The notes under the pieces: generated by a model
Told to the model about the DNA's origin: nothing
What the model saw: only the letters and a program-made list of their open reading frames with translations
Database searches by the model: none
Position numbers and translations under genes: made by a program
NCBI RefSeq assembly: GCF_023914155.1
Contig: NZ_JAMWYS010000024.1
Span: forward strand, 124,001 to 188,000
DNA: 64,000 bases
From: Solitalea agri
Lineage (GTDB): Bacteria > Bacteroidota > Bacteroidia > Sphingobacteriales > Sphingobacteriaceae
Direction: 5' to 3'
Shown: positions 42,163 to 51,425 of the stretch, piece by piece
How positions within the stretch are numbered: the first letter of the stretch is position 1
Layout of the letters: each line of letters opens with the position of its first letter

Positions 42163-43269
42163 ATGAAACAGTTTTTCAGCTTTGTTAAAAAAGAATTTTA
42201 CCACATATGGCGCGACAAAAGAACTATGTTCATTTTATTGGGTATGCCTGTGGTGCAAATTGTGATCTTCGGATTTGCGCTAACCAATGAGGTAAAAAAC
42301 TCACAAATCGCCATTCTTGATAATGCCAAAGACGAGGTTAGCAGTACTATCATTACGCAATTAGATGCGAGCAAGTATTTCGAAATAAGGCAAAACCTAC
42401 ACTCCTACCCTGAAATTGAGAAAGCCTTTGAAGCCGGTAAAATAAAAATGGCTATCGTTTTTCCTCAGAATTTCAGCGAAGACCTGCATCACCTTAACAA
42501 AGCGCAGATTCAGCTGGTGGCCGACGCTTCGGATCCAAACGTTGCCAATATTTTAACCAATTATGCCACTGCTATTATTGGTGATTATCAGAGAAGGATA
42601 AACACAAACACTATGTTACCCTACACCATTGATACCGAAACCCGAATGTTGTATAACCCACAGTTGAAAGGAGCTTATAATTTTGTTCCAGGAGTGATGG
42701 CTATGGTATTGCTACTTGTTTGTACCATGATGACCGCTATTACCATTGTAAAGGAGAAAGAAATGGGTACCATGGAAATTATGTTGGTCTCGCCTATGAA
42801 ACCCATTATGGTAATTATTGCCAAAGCTGTTCCTTATCTATTGCTCTCAATTATAAATATTGCCAGCATTTTACTGCTGAGTGTTTATGTGCTCGAAGTA
42901 CCAATTAACGGCAGTATTGTACTATTGGTGTTCGAAAGCATCTTATTTACCTTAGTTTCACTTTCATTGGGTCTTCTGATTTCAAGTGGTGCCGAATCGC
43001 AACAAACGGCCATGTTTATATCATTAGTGGCCTTATTTTTACCAACGGTAATGCTTAGTGGCTTTATGTTTCCGGTGGAAAACATGCCGTTGCCACTTCG
43101 TATCATTTCTAATATTGTTCCCGCCAAATGGTATTACAGCATTGTAAAATCAGTAATGATCAAAGGCTTAGGGTTAAAGGTTATTTGGAAAGAAACCTTA
43201 ATTCTCACCGGTATGATGCTGTTCTTTTTAACATTAGCCATCAGGAAATTTAAAATCCGATTAGCATGA
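42163..43269 (+). CDS. ABC-2 type permease 1 (YbhS-like)
   Basis: A 368-residue inner-membrane ABC-2 permease. One N-terminal helix (FILLGMPVVQIVIFGFAL) is followed by a large extracytoplasmic domain (about 45-175) and five C-terminal helices. The ABC-2 signature VKEKEMGTMEIMLVSPMKPI lies at about residue 196. The next gene overlaps it by ATGA. With the second permease and the two ATPases it forms a YbhFSR-like exporter for drugs or cell-envelope compounds. Confidence 0.9.
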   Translation: MKQFFSFVKKEFYHIWRDKRTMFILLGMPVVQIVIFGFALTNEVKNSQIAILDNAKDEVSSTIITQLDASKYFEIRQNLHSYPEIEKAFEAGKIKMAIVFPQNFSEDLHHLNKAQIQLVADASDPNVANILTNYATAIIGDYQRRINTNTMLPYTIDTETRMLYNPQLKGAYNFVPGVMAMVLLLVCTMMTAITIVKEKEMGTMEIMLVSPMKPIMVIIAKAVPYLLLSIINIASILLLSVYVLEVPINGSIVLLVFESILFTLVSLSLGLLISSGAESQQTAMFISLVALFLPTVMLSGFMFPVENMPLPLRIISNIVPAKWYYSIVKSVMIKGLGLKVIWKETLILTGMMLFFLTLAIRKFKIRLA

Positions 43270-44384
43270 GAACGTTAAAATTTCTGCTTCAAAAAGAATT
43301 TCGCCAGATATTTCGCGACCCTTCTATTTTACGGGTCATCTTCATCATGCCGGTTATCCAGCTTATGATCTTACCCTGGGCGGCTGACTATGAAATAAAA
43401 AACATAAAACTGAGTGTTGTAGACCACGACCACTCTGAGTATTCGCGTAAGCTAATCAATAAAATCACCGCTTCGGGTTATTTCGAACTGGCAGATTATT
43501 CAAACTCTTATAAACAGGCATTACATAAGGTTGAACACGATGAGGCCGACCTGATGCTGGAAATTCCAAGATCGTTTGAAAAAGACGTGGTTAAAGAAAA
43601 TAAAGCTAAACTTTTTATGGCCCTAAATGCCATAAACGGTGTTAAAGCTAATTTGGGAGGCGCTTATTTACGTACTATTATACAGGATTATAACCAGGAA
43701 GTAAGGCTCGAATGGCTGCAAATGCCCCGCATGAATGTCGAACCCACTATTCAAATTACTTCCTCAAACTGGTATAACCCATTGCTGAACTATAAGTACT
43801 TCATGGTTCCGGGTATCCTGGTTATTTTGCTCACCATGATCGGTTCAAACTTAGCGGCCATCAATATTGTTAAAGAAAAAGAAATAGGTACCATTGAGCA
43901 GATCAATGTTACACCGGTAAAAAAATATCATTTTCTATTAGGCAAACTGGTGCCGTTTTGGATACTGGGCATGGTAGTATTAACCTTGGGATTATTTATT
44001 TCCTGGGCCGTATATGGCATTATTCCTTTAGGAAGTTACCTCACCATTTATGCTTTTGCCGCCGTTTACCTGTTAACCGTTTTAGGACTGGGCCTTTTAA
44101 TTTCAACCTACGCCGGCACACAGCAACAAGCCATGTTAATTTCCTTCTTTTTAATGATGATATTCATTTTGATGGGTGGTTTATATACCTCAATTGACAG
44201 TATGCCACATTGGGCGCAAATGATCACCAAATTTAACCCTGTGTCGTATTTTATTGATGTAATGAGAATGGTGGTTTTAAAAGGCAGCGGCTTTTGGGAT
44301 GTCCGTTACCACTTTATCATTATGTTTACGTTTGCGACAGTATTTAATGGCTGGGCGATTTGGCATTATAGAAAGACTTCGTAA
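43266..44384 (+). CDS. ABC-2 type permease 2 (YbhR-like)
   Basis: A 372-residue paralog of the preceding permease with the same layout: LQKEFRQIFRDPSILRVIFI at the start, a periplasmic domain, and VKEKEIGTIEQINVTPVKKY before the C-terminal helices. It starts within the stop of permease 1 (ATGA overlap), which implies translational coupling. It ends the TetR-HlyD-ATPase-ATPase-permease-permease operon. Confidence 0.9.
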   Translation: MRTLKFLLQKEFRQIFRDPSILRVIFIMPVIQLMILPWAADYEIKNIKLSVVDHDHSEYSRKLINKITASGYFELADYSNSYKQALHKVEHDEADLMLEIPRSFEKDVVKENKAKLFMALNAINGVKANLGGAYLRTIIQDYNQEVRLEWLQMPRMNVEPTIQITSSNWYNPLLNYKYFMVPGILVILLTMIGSNLAAINIVKEKEIGTIEQINVTPVKKYHFLLGKLVPFWILGMVVLTLGLFISWAVYGIIPLGSYLTIYAFAAVYLLTVLGLGLLISTYAGTQQQAMLISFFLMMIFILMGGLYTSIDSMPHWAQMITKFNPVSYFIDVMRMVVLKGSGFWDVRYHFIIMFTFATVFNGWAIWHYRKTS

Positions 44385-44413
44385 TTATTTACCGAGGCAG
44401 TTCCTTTGGGTGT

Positions 44414-44818
44414 TTAGTCACCACTGACTTTCTCCAGCACGTACTCATAGGAACTGCTTTCTCCTTGCTTTTTAAGCGTTAGTCTCTTGCCGTCAAACGA
44501 ATAAGTATAAGTTCCTGAAAGAATCAGCCCCCAATCAAAGTCGGCTGTCCAAAAATTCTGATCGGTAAAAACAATTTTATCATTGCTGATAGTATAAACG
44601 CCTGACCCTCCTGCCGGAAATCTATTTTGGCCCGAAGTAGACGAAAATCTTGCATTCTCAAAAGTGAGTGATGTTTTTCCGCTATAAGATTCGGATCCAT
44701 ACTTAACGTTGAAAACCCCGGAATAGGTTCCTGCTTTCAAAGGTTCCACTTTATCACTTGTGCAACATCCCATGAATGTAATTGATGACAGAATAAAGAC
44801 TGTACGTAGAAATTTCAT
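44414..44818 (-). CDS. Small lipocalin-like lipoprotein, unknown function
   Basis: A 134-residue exported protein. The signal segment ends SSITFMGCCTS, so lipidation at Cys18 or Cys19 is likely. The mature part is short beta strands (AGTYSGVFNVKYGSESYSGK; GSGVYTISNDKIVFTDQNF; LSGTYTYSFDGKRLTLKKQG), the pattern of small lipocalin-like lipoproteins of Bacteroidota. Convergent with the ABC exporter operon. No function can be assigned. Confidence 0.75.
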   Translation of the reverse strand: MKFLRTVFILSSITFMGCCTSDKVEPLKAGTYSGVFNVKYGSESYSGKTSLTFENARFSSTSGQNRFPAGGSGVYTISNDKIVFTDQNFWTADFDWGLILSGTYTYSFDGKRLTLKKQGESSSYEYVLEKVSGD

Positions 44819-44908
44819 AGCGTAAAGTTTTAATCGAGTTTAATTATTCTCAGCAATCAACAGTCGTTAATCAACAGCATACTTTGACTCTCTATCCATT
44901 TTTAAAAG

Positions 44909-44939
44909 ATTCGCCTTTGCAATAATTACAAAGGCGAAT
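44909..44939 (-). terminator. Terminator of the cyanophycinase-like gene
   Basis: An 11-bp stem ATTCGCCTTTG/CAAAGGCGAAT (44909-44919 with 44929-44939), followed on the minus strand by CTTTT. Confidence 0.8.
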
Positions 44940-44959
44940 AAACTTCATAAACAGTAAAT

Positions 44960-45976
44960 TTAAGGATTTACTGCTCGGGTAAACTTTCCATCGAGAGCAA
45001 ACCAGTATTCCGTCGGTTGTGCGGTAATTGCTCCAAGTTTTATAAATGAAGTTCCGGTGGTACTCCCTTTGGCGATATAAGCAGCCACCGCTTTTTGAGA
45101 TGCGTTCCAGCTTAAGGGTTTAGCAGCTTGACATTGCTCAGGCAAATCGTTAACAGATTCGAGGTAAAAAGCATTGCCACTGCCATAAACACTCATGGTT
45201 CCATCAGTATCAAGACAGGCCGCGGTGTTTTCGTCAACACCCAAACCTTTAACAGCCGTTTTCTTTTCATTTACTAATCGGGCCAGCATGGTAAAATGAC
45301 GGCCTTGTCTGTCGCGTTGCGAATAATGGGTATCGGTAATAAGGTTATCCAGCAGTGGGATATTTACAAAACGGCCTTCACTAAAGGTCATCGTATTCAA
45401 AAACGGATTACTTAAGGCTTCGCTTGAAATAATACTTCCATTTTCGCCGGTATAAATAAACTGCCCCAAAATAGCACAACCAGCACTGGTTCCCCCAACC
45501 GGCACTTTTTTTTCGTTAACCAGGTAATCTATAGCCTGCTGCACCGGTGTATTGGCCCAAAGCTTTAGGTATTGACTTTGGTCGCCCCCGGCAATAAATA
45601 AAGCCTCCGCATTTCTTATTGTAGTAGCCACCTTGGGGTCATTGGCAGCATTATTAGAACTGATCAGTAACGTTTCAACTGAGTTCACATTGCCCAAACC
45701 GTAAATGTAACTATTGTAGGCATTGCCACCTGAGGCACGAATAACAACCACATCACCTCCTCCACTTTTGGCTATCATCCATTTGATAGCCTCATCAACA
45801 TCGGCTCCCCCACCCATTAATACAAAACCTCCCGTAGTTGCAGTAGTTTTATCACTGGCATCGCCGGTTAAACCTAATGAATAAGAACGTTCAACAGGAA
45901 TTTCGGGATTTGAACTACTGCAAGAGAGATGCCCACAGAAAAGCAATGCAACAATTAAATATTGTTTTAATTTCAT
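44960..45976 (-). CDS. Cyanophycinase-like S51 peptidase lipoprotein
   Basis: A 338-residue exported serine peptidase of the S51 family. The lipobox is FCGHLSCSS (Cys19). The catalytic serine is in VGGTSAGCAILG at residue 164, and the start of the fold shows GGFVLMGGGADVDEAI and EALFIAGGDQSQYL. Family members hydrolyse cyanophycin (beta-Asp-Arg) or related dipeptide bonds. A lipoprotein form located outside the inner membrane points to use of external polymer or peptides, not to mobilising an internal store. No cyanophycin synthetase is present here. Confidence 0.88.
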   Translation of the reverse strand: MKLKQYLIVALLFCGHLSCSSSNPEIPVERSYSLGLTGDASDKTTATTGGFVLMGGGADVDEAIKWMIAKSGGGDVVVIRASGGNAYNSYIYGLGNVNSVETLLISSNNAANDPKVATTIRNAEALFIAGGDQSQYLKLWANTPVQQAIDYLVNEKKVPVGGTSAGCAILGQFIYTGENGSIISSEALSNPFLNTMTFSEGRFVNIPLLDNLITDTHYSQRDRQGRHFTMLARLVNEKKTAVKGLGVDENTAACLDTDGTMSVYGSGNAFYLESVNDLPEQCQAAKPLSWNASQKAVAAYIAKGSTTGTSFIKLGAITAQPTEYWFALDGKFTRAVNP

Positions 45977-46103
45977 AGATAAACTAAAAGTTTACTGATT
46001 TGATAGCACAAAGTAGGCTAAAAAGCTTAAACCATAGCAAATGCTGATAACAATTGCTTACGATAACCAACAGATTTAACCTTCATACCTTTAGTCAGAA
46101 TTT

Positions 46104-46274
46104 ATGAGTTTAAACTTTTTAAACAGCAATTTAATTTCATTCGGCTCAGTTAATAATTGTATGCCCAATGCCTTATTTTTTTCTATAAACTTAGGTCTTT
46201 TTGCCGTATTACGAATGATTGGCTACATTTCGGCTATTGGCCTGCCCGGCCTTCAGGCCTGTTTTTATCCTTAG
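46104..46274 (+). CDS. Possible hydrophobic micro-protein of 56 residues
   Basis: The 410-bp gap 45977-46385 contains a frame starting MSLNFLNSNLISFGS and ending GLPGLQACFYP, with a hydrophobic middle (ALFFSINLGLFAVLRMIGYI) that could be one membrane helix. Two terminator-like hairpins lie at its end (46239-46266 and 46273-46301), the second beginning at its stop codon. The promoter is weak (TACCTTTA at 46086-46093). It could equally be an untranslated small RNA. I do not recognise it. Confidence 0.25.
   Translation: MSLNFLNSNLISFGSVNNCMPNALFFSINLGLFAVLRMIGYISAIGLPGLQACFYP
46239..46266 (+). terminator. Terminator-like hairpin 1
   Basis: GGCCTG (46239-46244) pairs with CAGGCC (46254-46259), followed by TGTTTTT. 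Confidence 0.6.
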
Positions 46275-46301
46275 CATAGCAGGTTTATGCTCTTTTTTTT
46301 T
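46273..46301 (+). terminator. Terminator-like hairpin 2
   Basis: AGCATA (46273-46278) pairs with TATGCT (46286-46291), followed by C and nine T. Confidence 0.65.
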
Positions 46302-46385
46302 ACAAATGCGGAACAAAGAAAAGCAAAACAGTGAACGTGAATTGATGATGTAAAAGAGTTAAGAAAGATGAATTCTTCAATCGAA

Positions 46386-46814
46386 TTATCCTTCAAAACC
46401 GTTTTTTAAATGAGAACCATCGCAGTAAGGTTTGTTATGTGAGCCTCCACAGCGGCAAAACGCGGTGGTTTTATTTTTGATCGATTCATTGCCCTCACGG
46501 TCGCGGACCTTTAATGTTCCATAAATGATCAACGGACCGTTTGGCCGCACTTCCACAACAGTTTCCATCGTCTCCGCTTCCTGATTAGAAGCATCATTCA
46601 TATAATAACTCAAAGCACCTGAGGGGCACTTTTTCACCTGATCAATAATTTCCTGAGTAGTGGCCCCATGAATTGAGATCCAAGGCCGATGAGATGGATC
46701 AAATACCGAGGGCAGCCCTGTAAAGCATACTCGTGAGTGAATACATTTGCCATTCTGCCAAACTACCGTCACCTCTCCATTTGTATATTCTTTCTTTAGA
46801 TTAGTCTTGTCCAT
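46386..46814 (-). CDS. Iron-sulfur protein with Fer4_19 and CDGSH domains
   Basis: A 142-residue protein with two Fe-S modules. The N-terminal divergent 4Fe-4S domain has GKCIHSRVCFTGLPSVFD and QVKKCPSGALSY. The C-terminal CDGSH zinc-finger-like 2Fe-2S motif is CRCGGSHNKPYCDGSH (three Cys, one His), as in mitoNEET-type proteins. It probably transfers electrons or clusters. The ATG at 46814 gives a 14-bp overlap with the OsmC gene upstream, so the two are co-translated; a longer frame starts at an unlikely TTG. Confidence 0.9.
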   Translation of the reverse strand: MDKTNLKKEYTNGEVTVVWQNGKCIHSRVCFTGLPSVFDPSHRPWISIHGATTQEIIDQVKKCPSGALSYYMNDASNQEAETMETVVEVRPNGPLIIYGTLKVRDREGNESIKNKTTAFCRCGGSHNKPYCDGSHLKNGFEG

Positions 46815-47238
46815 ATAATTGAATCGTTGTGTGAATATCAATGGGGTTAGTTAACAGATTATGAATAGGACAGGCATTAGCGATATCGAGCAGACGCTGC
46901 ATTTTCTCCTCATCTAATTGCTGACTTACGGATACAATCCGTGTAAAAACCGAACTTAAATGCCCATTTTCATTTTTATGCTCAAAACAAACCTGAACCT
47001 TAATTTCTCCAGTTACCCATTGCTTTCGATCAACATACATTTTAAGGGTGATAGCTGTACAAGCAGCCAAGCTACTCATTAGAAAGTCTGAAGGGCCCGG
47101 CCCCAGGTTCTTCCCCCCTATTTGCTCAGGCTCATCGGCAAGCAACTGATGATGTTGGGTTTGAAGCGTAGTTTTATAATTCTCCGCTCCAATTGTTGCG
47201 GTAACTGTTTTTATTGCTTTGGCAATGTTCTTCTCCAT
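46801..47238 (-). CDS. OsmC family peroxidase-like protein
   Basis: A 145-residue OsmC/Ohr-fold protein, which reduces organic peroxides with two cysteines. The two are in SSLAACTAITLKMY (about residue 60) and IANACPIHNLL (about residue 125). GPGPSDFLMSSLAAC and the earlier DEPEQIGGKNLG are standard. It forms an operon with the Fe-S protein gene; pairing an OsmC with a CDGSH/Fer4 protein suggests a shared role in oxidative stress. Confidence 0.92.
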   Translation of the reverse strand: MEKNIAKAIKTVTATIGAENYKTTLQTQHHQLLADEPEQIGGKNLGPGPSDFLMSSLAACTAITLKMYVDRKQWVTGEIKVQVCFEHKNENGHLSSVFTRIVSVSQQLDEEKMQRLLDIANACPIHNLLTNPIDIHTTIQLYGQD

Positions 47239-47350
47239 ATGTTTAGCCCTTATTAAATTTAGGTGTTATATATTATTTTTTTGTAAGCTTTTTATTATCA
47301 AGTCAAAACGCCGGTTGAAATGGTATATTTGAAGTAAATCAAGCATTTCT

Positions 47351-47953
47351 ATGAATACCATCTTCCAGTTTCCGCCTATTCTTGAAAACGAACGTATAAA
47401 ACTCAAACCCTTAGAACTAAAACATATTGATGATCTGTTAGAAATAGCCCTGCTTCCAGAGCTATGGACAGTAGGTGTCCGAAATATTACTTCAAAAGAT
47501 GATTTAACTAAGTATATTTCTACTGCAATAACCTAAAGAGTGAATTAAAAAAGCCTTCCTTTGGCCATCTACGACAAATTCACACAACAATATGCTGGTT
47601 GTACTCATTTTGTAGAGATGGTTTTGGCGCATAAGCGTACAGAGATTGGCTGGACTTGGATAAGACCTGAATTTCAAAGTACCGGCTTAAACAAAGCCGT
47701 TAAATTTGAGTTATTACAATATGCTTTTGATGTATTAAATTTAAATCGAATTCAGATTAAAACCGACGAATTAAATGTTTAATCACAAAACGCGATCAAA
47801 AGTATTGGCGCGATTTATGAAGGCACATTTCGACAACACGTTATTACCTGGTCTGGAAGAATTAAAAACTCTGTTTATTTCAGTATAATAAAAGAGGATT
47901 GGCCTGCAGTGAAAACGACATTACAAACTAAACTTAACGCTTTACAATTATGA
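47351..47953 (+). pseudogene. GNAT acetyltransferase frame interrupted by three TAA codons
   Basis: The reading frame from ATG 47351 to TGA 47951-47953 covers 200 codons of a RimJ/RimL-like GNAT protein: NERIKLKPLELKHIDDLLEI, then PLAIYDKFTQQYAGCTHF, EIGWTWIRPEFQSTGLNKAV, and SQNAIKSIGAIYEGTFRQHV after the last break. It is interrupted in-frame at TAA 47534, TAA 47546 and TAA 47780. No frameshift is needed to recover the whole protein. The end overlaps the next start as ATGA. Likely a young pseudogene; segments downstream of the stops could only be made by reinitiation. Confidence 0.8.
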
Positions 47954-48651
47954 AAATTCACTATTTTCAGCACGTACCATTTGAGGGATTGGGCTATATT
48001 GAAACCTGGATTAACGAGAAAGGATTTGAATTAAGTGCAACCCGTTTTTATGAGAACGATAAATTGCCCGACATTCAACAGATCGACTGGTTAATTGTAA
48101 TGGGTGGCCCAATGGGGGTTGATGACGAGGATCAATATCCATGGTTAAAAGCTGAAAAAGAATTTATCAAAAAAGCGATAGATGCCAACAAAACTGTTTT
48201 AGGCATTTGTTTAGGGGCGCAATTGATTGCTGACACGTTAGGAGCAGCTATTTATCAAAGTAAATTCAAAGAAATCGGTTGGTTTCCGGTTGAAGTTTTT
48301 GAAGCAACACATAAATTTAACTTTCCGCAAAATAAGATCACCGTTTTCCATTGGCATGGCGATACTTTCGACCTTCCAGAAGATGCTACGCTGGCAGCAA
48401 GTTCAAGAGCTTGTATCAACCAGGCATTTCGTTTTAAGCAAAATGTAGTGGGTTTACAGTTCCATTTGGAAGCCACAATCGAATCGATTGAAGCTATGAT
48501 CGAGAATTGTGGTGATGAATTAATGCCAAACGCTTTTATTCAGTCGGCGGATCAGATTAGAAATTATGCACCTAATTATTTTGAAGAAAATCACGAAGCC
48601 ATGCAATTGATTCTGGAACACCTGGAATCATTAACAAGTGTTGCTGTATAG
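47950..48651 (+). CDS. Type 1 glutamine amidotransferase
   Basis: A 233-residue class I glutamine amidotransferase. The nucleophile is Cys87 in LGICLGAQLIA; the histidine and glutamate are in GLQFHLEAT. The oxyanion strand is LIVMGGPMGVDDEDQYPW. Family members without a synthetase domain hydrolyse glutamine or gamma-glutamyl compounds and are often called GMP-synthase-like. Its start overlaps the stop of the broken GNAT frame, which suggests the two were once co-translated. Confidence 0.9.
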   Translation: MKIHYFQHVPFEGLGYIETWINEKGFELSATRFYENDKLPDIQQIDWLIVMGGPMGVDDEDQYPWLKAEKEFIKKAIDANKTVLGICLGAQLIADTLGAAIYQSKFKEIGWFPVEVFEATHKFNFPQNKITVFHWHGDTFDLPEDATLAASSRACINQAFRFKQNVVGLQFHLEATIESIEAMIENCGDELMPNAFIQSADQIRNYAPNYFEENHEAMQLILEHLESLTSVAV

Positions 48652-48678
48652 CTTGAATAACGATTGTTTATATCATAC

Positions 48679-48712
48679 AAAAGCATCCCAACTCTTCGGG
48701 ATGCTTTTTTTA
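48679..48712. terminator. Bidirectional terminator
   Basis: An 11-bp stem AAAAGCATCCC/GGGATGCTTTT (48679-48689 with 48698-48708), with T-runs on both strands. It lies between the amidotransferase gene and the convergent DUF5686 gene. Confidence 0.9.
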
Positions 48713-48724
48713 TTATTTCGACTT

Positions 48725-51292
48725 CTAAAAATCGAAAACATAAGCCGCTCTTATACCGAAACTCGCTACATCAGGATTATCCAGATAAGTAAGACGTTTT
48801 ATAAAATCAACCCTAAATAGTTTAAAGATGTTGCCAATACCGGCCCCTAATTCAACATATGGAGTTTTGCTAAGTGCGTAGGTATAAGGCACCCCATCTT
48901 GATTAACCGGAAACTGATAAAGTTCAGAATGTAATGCAGGATCATTTTCTGATCGCAGTCCACCCAACGCCATTTTCATCGATATAAACTCACGAAGTTT
49001 TAGTTTTTTAAGCAATGGTACTTTATTGAGCAAATAACCATTAAAATTATGATCAAAATAAAGATTCACTGAATGGTCGGTTACAAACTCCATAAAGTTC
49101 ATTAGGTTAAATGAGCGGTGGGAATAGATATAGCTTTGATTAGCCGGAACTAAATTTAGCAATGGGAACGGTACCTGACCAAAAACCCAACGTCCTTCAA
49201 CGGCAATATCAGTATAACCAACCTGTGATAGATAAAAGCGCTTTGCAATGCCTCCGCTTAAGGATTGATAATTATAATCGCCGCCAAAGAAATCCTTTAT
49301 TCCTACGGTAAGTTTTGCTGACAATATGGGAAACTTGTTTGGAATTTGAGTCCGGTATGATTTTCCTTCAATCATTTGCTCATGCGGTGCCCAGCGTAAT
49401 CGAAGCGAAAGGTCTGTTGTTGTTAAGGTTTCTACTTCTGTTTGAACACCGTCATTGACAACCAAATAGTGCAGATCTAAAGCCGGGGATTGCTCAGTCC
49501 TTCTAAATCCAAGATCATAAGAAAAATGGTTGTTAAATTCGTGCACATAGTTAAACTTATAGGCATTCGTATAAAGCCATTTATTATCCTCTCCTCTTTT
49601 AAATGAAAGTAAAAACCCATCACTTTGTGACAGTTCTAAAGCCTGACCGGGGATGATCGCAGTACTTTCAACCCCAACCTTTAAATAATTATTGGGAAAT
49701 TTATAAATGGATTTATGATTTAAGGAATATGCAACAGAGGCGCTATACTTCCATCTTTCATCTTTTAAACCATAGGCTCCATATCCGTCAAAATACCAGG
49801 TTCGGTTAAATGCGGGCAATGTCCGTCCCCCAAATTTAAATCGTGAACCTTCCAGTGCGTTAAAGCTAAAAAAGGTACTGGCCGGTCCCATTTCAAACTT
49901 ACCGAAGGAATGATACCCTGTTATTAAAAAGTTAGTGATTTTAACCATACTCTTAAAACGCGGAACGGTTTGCAGCGTATCCATGTTATAATACACTTTT
50001 GATTCGGTAGTACTTAGTGAATCTGCTCTGTTTTCGTCCCAATAGCTTTCCGTTTGCGAGGTGCTATTTGCAGCTATTATTACCGTATCAACATTATAAA
50101 AAGAGTCTTCGCGCGGATGGTTAATTACGTAATCTTTAAAGTTCATTGAGCGTTCGCCCACCACTCCTATGCCCTTGTTTTTCAAAAAACCGAAATCCGA
50201 CAACACATGGCTCGAGCTTAAATAATAATGACATAAACTATCTTGATTATAAGTCAAATTAATAGCTAAACTCCTGACCCAATTCAAGTTGACATCTTTA
50301 TTCAGGTTCATTTCAACTTTTTTAATAGCATAACGCCCATCGAGGGTAACATATAAATTTCCCTCAAACATCATATTGCCCTTAACTCGGGGAGTAAAAC
50401 TTAATTCAACAAGATCTCCTTCAACTGTTTTTATAGTGTCGGTTATAAAAAATTTATAAGAATCCTGGGCGTTATCGGCAATCGGACTTAAAAACTGATT
50501 GGTAACTATAAAAATGTTGTTCGCATAAATATCAATATCAGCATACATCCTGTTCAGGTAAATACTTACCCCGTTTTGATCAACATATTTACTTATATCT
50601 ACCTGTTGCTTCGCTTTTATAACCGTTTTGGTCTTTTTTAATTTTTTGCTGTAGAAGTTATCCGAAATCTTCTCTTCCATGTACATTGGATAAATCGTCT
50701 TGCCTTTTATCTTCAATGTATCTTTATTTTCGAATAGAAATTTCATAGGAGAAAGCAGTTTTTTATCCAGTACTTTCTGCGGAAGATCGCTCAATGAAAA
50801 AACAAGCTTTTCATACTTTTCATACTCAATGCTTTCATAGTTTTTAGGCTGATTGATGGGTTTGTTTTCAATAACCTTTTGAATAAGTGCTACAGCAGGA
50901 TTGTCCTTGTTTTTGTAAACAAGTTTTTTGCTTGCCCGTACCTCTGCTTCTGACAAGGTTTGGGCATCATTTATCATTTGAACATTGATAGTTTGAGTAA
51001 TTCCGGGTGTAACTTTCTTAGTGACAGTTTTATAACCTAAAATACTAAACTGAAGCTGAATGGAGCTGGAGGATGTAACGATCGAATAAAATCCGTTTTC
51101 ATTTGTTGTAACGCCTATTTTGGTGTTTACTAAAGAAATACTAACACCAGCAATTACTTCACCCGATTTTGCATCTGTAACTTTCCCCTTAATGATGGTT
51201 GATTGAGCGTAGGTAAAAGTTGTTGTAAAAACAAGAATGCAAAAAATGCTTATAAAATTGAGATTGTACGGTAATGAGCGGCCCCTGAACAT
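48725..51292 (-). CDS. DUF5686 outer-membrane protein with CarboxypepD_reg-like domain
   Basis: An 855-residue exported protein. After a signal peptide ending FTYAQ comes a carboxypeptidase-regulatory-like beta domain (IIKGKVTDAKSGEVIAGVSI to about residue 110), as in SusC/TonB-dependent receptors but without a plug domain. The rest matches the DUF5686 family: VIENKPINQPKNYESIEYEK, then a long beta-rich half that looks like an outer-membrane barrel and ends IRAAYVFDF with a terminal Phe. Function unknown; the family is common in Bacteroidota. Confidence 0.88.
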   Translation of the reverse strand: MFRGRSLPYNLNFISIFCILVFTTTFTYAQSTIIKGKVTDAKSGEVIAGVSISLVNTKIGVTTNENGFYSIVTSSSSIQLQFSILGYKTVTKKVTPGITQTINVQMINDAQTLSEAEVRASKKLVYKNKDNPAVALIQKVIENKPINQPKNYESIEYEKYEKLVFSLSDLPQKVLDKKLLSPMKFLFENKDTLKIKGKTIYPMYMEEKISDNFYSKKLKKTKTVIKAKQQVDISKYVDQNGVSIYLNRMYADIDIYANNIFIVTNQFLSPIADNAQDSYKFFITDTIKTVEGDLVELSFTPRVKGNMMFEGNLYVTLDGRYAIKKVEMNLNKDVNLNWVRSLAINLTYNQDSLCHYYLSSSHVLSDFGFLKNKGIGVVGERSMNFKDYVINHPREDSFYNVDTVIIAANSTSQTESYWDENRADSLSTTESKVYYNMDTLQTVPRFKSMVKITNFLITGYHSFGKFEMGPASTFFSFNALEGSRFKFGGRTLPAFNRTWYFDGYGAYGLKDERWKYSASVAYSLNHKSIYKFPNNYLKVGVESTAIIPGQALELSQSDGFLLSFKRGEDNKWLYTNAYKFNYVHEFNNHFSYDLGFRRTEQSPALDLHYLVVNDGVQTEVETLTTTDLSLRLRWAPHEQMIEGKSYRTQIPNKFPILSAKLTVGIKDFFGGDYNYQSLSGGIAKRFYLSQVGYTDIAVEGRWVFGQVPFPLLNLVPANQSYIYSHRSFNLMNFMEFVTDHSVNLYFDHNFNGYLLNKVPLLKKLKLREFISMKMALGGLRSENDPALHSELYQFPVNQDGVPYTYALSKTPYVELGAGIGNIFKLFRVDFIKRLTYLDNPDVASFGIRAAYVFDF

Positions 51293-51425
51293 TTGCTGGT
51301 TTTAATAATCGACCTTACTATAACACAAAAAGGTTATTGAAGTTCTGTTAAACGTTATTTTTTACACAATAAAAAAATGCGTTCAAAACCAACTCTATAA
51401 TTATCACAAATACACAACTGCAGCT

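Noticed and set aside
47351-47953. Reassigned or suppressed UAA codon in the GNAT frame.
   Set aside because: All other genes in the window use TAA as a normal stop, so decay is more likely; reported only as an oddity.
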